This document shows, one piece after another, positions 34,315-37,637 of a stretch of 37,637 bases of DNA. Made by a program: the position numbers and the translations under genes. Numbering within the stretch: the first letter of the stretch is position 1; each line of letters starts with the position of its first letter. The notes beneath the pieces are model-generated. The model saw nothing but the letters and a program-made list of their open reading frames with translations. It was not told where the DNA came from and ran no database searches. Origin of the DNA: Desulfamplus magnetovallimortis (GTDB lineage Bacteria > Desulfobacterota > Desulfobacteria > Desulfobacterales > Desulfobacteraceae); the NCBI RefSeq assembly GCF_900170035.1, contig NZ_LT828557.1, positions 65,124-102,760 of the forward strand. The letters are read 5' to 3'.

Positions 34315-35307
34315 TCAAGCAACTCCCATAGGTTTTGGAATGGTCCAACGGTTAATGAGCGGTGTAACGGCATTCATTATAAGGACTGCAAACATTACCC
34401 CTTCAGGATACCCGCTGAAGAGTCTTATGATCATTATAAGAGTACCGGTACCTACACCAAAGATAATTTTTCCCTTAAATGTAAGGGGACTTGTAACAGG
34501 ATCTGTTGCTATGAAAAAAGCACCAAAAAGAAGAGCACCTCCAAAAAGGTGATGCATCAGAAGATCTCCTGAAAAAGATCCTGCAATATCAGCTATCCCG
34601 GCAATTACAAAAACGGAAGCAATAATACTTGCCGGAATCTCCCAGGAGGCTGTACCGCGAACACAGAGAAAAATTCCGCCCAGAAGACATGCAAGTGCAC
34701 TTGTTTCACCAAGAGAACCATTTGTCATACCGAGAAAAAGAGCACCTATTGATGTGGGAATTGCACTCTGTTTCAAAGCTGTCAAAGGGGTTGCCTGGGA
34801 TACAACATCCACAAGACTTGAAGGATCTTCATAGGCAGCAGCGCCCATAAGGCTTGCAAATGCTATCATTACAAAGGCACGTCCAACCATTGCAGGGTTG
34901 AATATGTTCATGCCAAGCCCGCCAAAAAGTATTTTTCCGATACCTATAGCAACAAAAGATGCAAGACATCCCACATACCAGGGAGCGGTACCAGGAAGGG
35001 ATAGTGCCAGAATCATGCCTGTTACGGCTGCTGAGAAATCATCAAGAGTTGCAACCCTGTCCCGCATCTTTACAAAAAGTGTTTCTGCAACAAGGCAGGA
35101 TACAATACAGATAATCATCTGCTTGGCAGCATTCATGCGAAAGATGTAAAGTGACATGAGGATCAACGGCAAAAGTGAAATCAGAACATCCGTCATCATC
35201 CTTTGGGTGGTAAAGGATTTATCTGAAATATGAGGGGATGGGGCCACATGGAGACCCTGGGTCCCGGAAGCTTTACCCTGTCCAGATTGTTGACTTGTAT
35301 TAGACAA
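34315..35307 (-). CDS. rnfD: Rnf complex membrane subunit RnfD
   Basis: A 330-residue integral membrane protein of the NqrB/RnfD family. The early HVAPSPHISD segment and the LDDFSAAVTGMILALSLPG segment are typical. The ATDPVTSPLTFKGK segment contains the region where FMN is bound in relatives. The start is a TTG at 35307, supported by AAGGAG eight bases upstream and by the need to include the conserved N-terminal segment; the first ATG comes only after it. It follows rnfC by 12 bp. Confidence 0.95.
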   Translation of the reverse strand: MSNTSQQSGQGKASGTQGLHVAPSPHISDKSFTTQRMMTDVLISLLPLILMSLYIFRMNAAKQMIICIVSCLVAETLFVKMRDRVATLDDFSAAVTGMILALSLPGTAPWYVGCLASFVAIGIGKILFGGLGMNIFNPAMVGRAFVMIAFASLMGAAAYEDPSSLVDVVSQATPLTALKQSAIPTSIGALFLGMTNGSLGETSALACLLGGIFLCVRGTASWEIPASIIASVFVIAGIADIAGSFSGDLLMHHLFGGALLFGAFFIATDPVTSPLTFKGKIIFGVGTGTLIMIIRLFSGYPEGVMFAVLIMNAVTPLINRWTIPKPMGVA

Positions 35308-35319
35308 TCTCGTTACTCC

Positions 35320-36720
35320 TTATTTTTCATTCTGCTTGCTTGCTGCAACCATGGCTTTACCTGTTCTGACCAACTGAACAATCTTTATGTTTGCAGGACA
35401 GGCATATGTGCAGCAACCGCACTCAAAGCAGGCATTGATGTTATACTGAATGGCCAGGGGAACATTGCCATAACGGGATGCCATGGCAAGTCTTGTAGGA
35501 ACAAGGTTCATGGGGCATGCTTCTACACAGCGACCGCATCTGACACATGATGTTTCCAATCCACCGGCAAGCTCGTCGCGGGTCAGCACGGTTATTCCAC
35601 TGGTTCCCTTGGTAATGGGGGTATTCATGTCAGAGAAGGCAAATCCCATCATGGGACCACCGGAGATCATCCTTGCTGCTTCAGGTTTAAGGCCCCCGCA
35701 GAACTCAATCACTTCAGAAACGCTTATTCCGATTGGAACAAAAATGTTTTTGGGGTTTTTAATACCGCCACCAGTGACACTCATGACACGATGTGTTAAA
35801 GGCACCTTTCTTATAACAGCATTTGCCACAGCCACCATACTTCCAACATTGCTCATTGCAACGCCCACATCAGAAGGAAGGCCCCCAAGCGGAACCTCAA
35901 GATCAAGAACTGCCTTGATAAGCTGCTTTTCACTTCCCTGGGGATAACGGGTTTTTACCATTGCTACCCTGATATCTGCATCTGAAACAGTTCTTTTTGT
36001 CTTTGCAATTGCTGCTTCCATCTTTTCAACAGCATCGGGCTTGTTATCTTCTATCCCAATTATTACCTGCTTTGCACTGACAGCTCTTGCAGCAAGCATT
36101 GCTCCTGCAACAATGGCTTCCGGAATCTCAAGCATTATGCGGTAATCAGGCGTCAGATACGGCTCACATTCACACCCGTTAACCATCATTGTATGAATCA
36201 CCTTCTTTTCATCAGGCATAAGCTTGACATGAGTCGGAAAAGCAGCCCCTCCAAGCCCCACAATACCTGCACCATGAACAGCCGAAGCTATATCATGGGG
36301 ATCAAATCCCTTAATTTCTGCAAAGTCCCACTCATACGATTTAAGGCTGTCCCATATCTCCTGTGTTGACGTTACAGGCAGGTCTTTATCAGCTTTAATG
36401 GTAATGGCAGGTAAATGTCTGCCCGTAGGCAGAGTCACAACTCCTGGCTTTGTTGCCTTTCCGGCAATGGATGCATGGACAGGTGCAGATACAAATGCCT
36501 TGGCAGAAGCCACAACATCCCCAACAACAACCTGCTGCTTGGCTTTAACAGCAGGCTGACATGGTGCACCAATGTGCTGAAGCAGCGGAAGTACAACCTG
36601 TTCAGGCGATGGCATAACTTCAATGGCTGCCCCTGCAGAGTAGGATTTGTTGTCAGGGGGATGAACTCCATGACGGAAACTGCCCCGCCCGGGAAACCCC
36701 TTAAATTTTGAATTACCCAT
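35320..36720 (-). CDS. rnfC: Rnf complex NADH-binding subunit RnfC
   Basis: A 466-residue soluble subunit related to NuoF. The N-terminal RnfC barrel-sandwich segment (FRHGVHPPDNK) precedes the NADH/FMN-binding region with GAGIVGLGGAAFPTHVKL and NGCECEPYLTPDYR. Two four-Cys ferredoxin motifs (CVRCGRCVEACPMNLVP and CFECGCCTYACPANI) end the protein. It is the first gene of rnfCDGEAB, whose complex couples ferredoxin oxidation to NAD+ reduction and ion pumping. A GGAG lies 14-17 bases before the ATG, rather far. The 282-bp upstream region probably carries the operon promoter. Confidence 0.96.
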   Translation of the reverse strand: MGNSKFKGFPGRGSFRHGVHPPDNKSYSAGAAIEVMPSPEQVVLPLLQHIGAPCQPAVKAKQQVVVGDVVASAKAFVSAPVHASIAGKATKPGVVTLPTGRHLPAITIKADKDLPVTSTQEIWDSLKSYEWDFAEIKGFDPHDIASAVHGAGIVGLGGAAFPTHVKLMPDEKKVIHTMMVNGCECEPYLTPDYRIMLEIPEAIVAGAMLAARAVSAKQVIIGIEDNKPDAVEKMEAAIAKTKRTVSDADIRVAMVKTRYPQGSEKQLIKAVLDLEVPLGGLPSDVGVAMSNVGSMVAVANAVIRKVPLTHRVMSVTGGGIKNPKNIFVPIGISVSEVIEFCGGLKPEAARMISGGPMMGFAFSDMNTPITKGTSGITVLTRDELAGGLETSCVRCGRCVEACPMNLVPTRLAMASRYGNVPLAIQYNINACFECGCCTYACPANIKIVQLVRTGKAMVAASKQNEK

Positions 36721-36825
36721 TTTAAGTTTAATACTCCGGCAAATCTAAAAATAGTTAATCAGTTTTGCGCTCTTCTCAATACATGATCATCAGTATTAAT
36801 AAGAGCACCATCAATTTCTTAATCA

Positions 36826-36840
36826 GTTAATTTAATTAAC
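36826..36840. promoter_or_regulatory. Perfect AT-rich palindrome upstream of rnfC
   Basis: GTTAATT T AATTAAC is a perfect 15-base palindrome, 106 bp before the rnfC start, flanked by further GTTAA-type sequences (GTTAATCAG at 36754, CGATTAAC just after). It could be an operator; no regulator can be named. Confidence 0.35.
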
Positions 36841-37002
36841 GATTAACTCCTGTAAAAATATCAGAACCATGTTTAGTATCAGCCAAATTAATATCTGTCA
36901 AGGCAAAACAACACACGCTAAATTAATACAATTTTATATATTTATGAGATTAGTGGAATGTGAGTATTATTTTTATGATGAGCAATTGAGAACATTGGGG
37001 TA

Positions 37003-37287
37003 TTAATTTTCATAAATTTCAAATTTTGTTTCAGAACCAACAAGAGCGTCAATATTTTGCTGATATTCCTGCCGTTCGGTGCTTACAAGCCATCTGCTCC
37101 AATCTTCAATACTTTGCCATCTGCTTATGACAAGGGACTCCTCAGGCGAATCAACCCTTTTAAGAGTTTCTCCTCCAATGTATCCTTTTTGTTTCATTGC
37201 AGCAGCTCTTAGCTGCACAAAAAGAAGGTTAAGTTCATTTGCATGGTTCCGGGGAATACTTCTTTTAATCAAAACTTTAATTGTCAT
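37003..37287 (-). CDS. ABM-domain (antibiotic biosynthesis monooxygenase-like) protein
   Basis: A 94-residue protein with the dimeric ferredoxin-like alpha/beta fold of the ABM family: strand MTIKVLIKRSI, helix ELNLLFVQLRAAAMKQKG, GYIGGETLKRV, a SLVISRWQSIEDWSRWL strand-helix unit, and a final KFEIYEN strand. Members include small monooxygenases and haem-degrading enzymes, but many are of unknown role; no haem ligand can be assigned. AGGAGG lies six bases upstream of the ATG. It lies 282 bp upstream of rnfC on the same strand and is probably transcribed separately. Confidence 0.85.
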   Translation of the reverse strand: MTIKVLIKRSIPRNHANELNLLFVQLRAAAMKQKGYIGGETLKRVDSPEESLVISRWQSIEDWSRWLVSTERQEYQQNIDALVGSETKFEIYEN

Positions 37288-37384
37288 GGCAACCTCCTGA
37301 TAAAAGTTAGTAAAAAATGAAAAAAACCTCTTTTAGAATATAGATAGGATGATCTAAAAAATCAATTTTTTTAAAAATATGGTA

Positions 37385-37413
37385 TTGACTCATTAGATTT
37401 CATAAGGTATAAG
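37385..37413 (+). promoter_or_regulatory. Sigma-70-type promoter of the tRNA-Gln gene
   Basis: TTGACT (37385-37390) and TATAAG (37408-37413) are separated by exactly 17 bases, and the tRNA begins 18 bases after the -10. This is a near-consensus housekeeping promoter. Confidence 0.75.
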
Positions 37414-37430
37414 GCTTCTCATAATTTCAC

Positions 37431-37504
37431 TGGGTGATCGTCCAACGGCAGGACTACGGACTCTGACTCCGTCAATCTAGGTTCGAATCCTAGTCACCCA
37501 GCCA
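37431..37504 (+). tRNA. tRNA-Gln (anticodon CTG)
   Basis: A full cloverleaf: acceptor TGGGTGA pairs with TCACCCA, including the U1-A72 pair typical of tRNA-Gln. The D arm is GTCC/GGAC. The anticodon stem ACGGA/TCCGT encloses the loop CTCTGAC with CTG at positions 34-36. The T arm is CTAGG/CCTAG with loop TTCGAAT. The discriminator is G and the CCA end is encoded. It reads CAG codons. It has its own promoter and terminator. Confidence 0.97.
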
Positions 37505-37513
37505 AGTAAATTC

Positions 37514-37550
37514 AAGGGGTTAGCCAAATCACTGGTTAAACCCTTTTTAT
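37514..37550 (+). terminator. Rho-independent terminator after tRNA-Gln
   Basis: Arms AAGGGGTTAGCCA (37514-37526) and TGGTTAAACCCTT (37533-37545) pair with one mismatch and one G-U pair. The loop is six bases, and a T-rich tail follows. Confidence 0.8.
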
Positions 37551-37637
37551 TTTTCTGCTAAAACTCTTCCAGAAAAAATATGTTTTACCCCACTCCTGCT
37601 TTAATTTTATTTTGCATCCTTATTAGTTTACCGAACT

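Noticed and set aside
34314-34373. Longer RnfG start at 34373
   Set aside because: It would overlap rnfD by about 60 bases. ATG 34313 follows the rnfD stop by one base with a ribosome site, and it gives the usual N-terminus.

Overview
The window looks like chromosomal DNA from an AT-leaning, anaerobic Desulfobacterota (delta-proteobacterial, Desulfobacterales-like) bacterium. That placement is inferred from three things: a complete rnfCDGEAB operon, a PUFA-synthase-type megasynthase beside ole genes, and a large ACF-type chemosensory cluster. No 16S rRNA or other phylogenetic marker is present, so the genus cannot be given.

Layout. (1) 1-4456, minus strand: a giant hybrid sensor kinase and the start of a response regulator. 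(2) 4457-4996: a repeat-rich divergent intergenic region. (3) 4997-13713, plus strand: a lipid cluster made of a 2103-residue KS-CLF-AT-DH-DH protein (PfaC/Pfa3-like), an OleA-like thiolase-fold condensing enzyme and an OleB-like alpha/beta hydrolase. (4) 13740-30659, minus strand: a chemosensory and partner-switching cluster. In transcription order it holds a REC-REC-SpoIIE phosphatase-HATPase protein, a STAS protein, an Hpt-X-STAS protein, a CheA with C-terminal receiver, CheW, an AAA-type ATPase/PD-(D/E)XK protein, an HBM-type MCP, a second AAA/PD-(D/E)XK paralogue, CheB and CheR. (5) 30660-31094: a 25-bp direct-repeat array and the rnf terminator. (6) 31095-36720, minus strand: rnfCDGEAB. 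(7) A small ABM-domain gene, then a tRNA-Gln(CTG) gene with its own promoter and terminator.

How the genes may work together. The chemosensory cluster has no free-standing CheY and no flagellar gene. It has STAS and SpoIIE/HATPase parts and three Hpt or receiver-bearing proteins, so its output is more likely a partner switch or another cellular function than direct motor control. Tight ATGA or TGATG overlaps join STAS, Hpt-STAS, CheA and CheW, and also join the MCP to one ATPase-nuclease. This places the ATPase-nuclease pair inside the receptor operon. The lipid cluster suggests that polyunsaturated or unusual acyl chains are made and condensed head-to-head, but PfaA, PfaD, OleC and OleD are not here.

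The most striking property is repeat activity. At least ten in-frame tandem repeats, with units of 15, 18, 21, 27, 39 or 42 bp, sit in linkers of the large modular proteins. Several dispersed intergenic repeat families also occur. A two-hairpin element is found once between genes and once as the C-terminal coding extension of rnfA. A nested-palindrome element supplies the first possible start codon of the hybrid kinase. Repeat homologies were read by eye; no alignment or database search was run.
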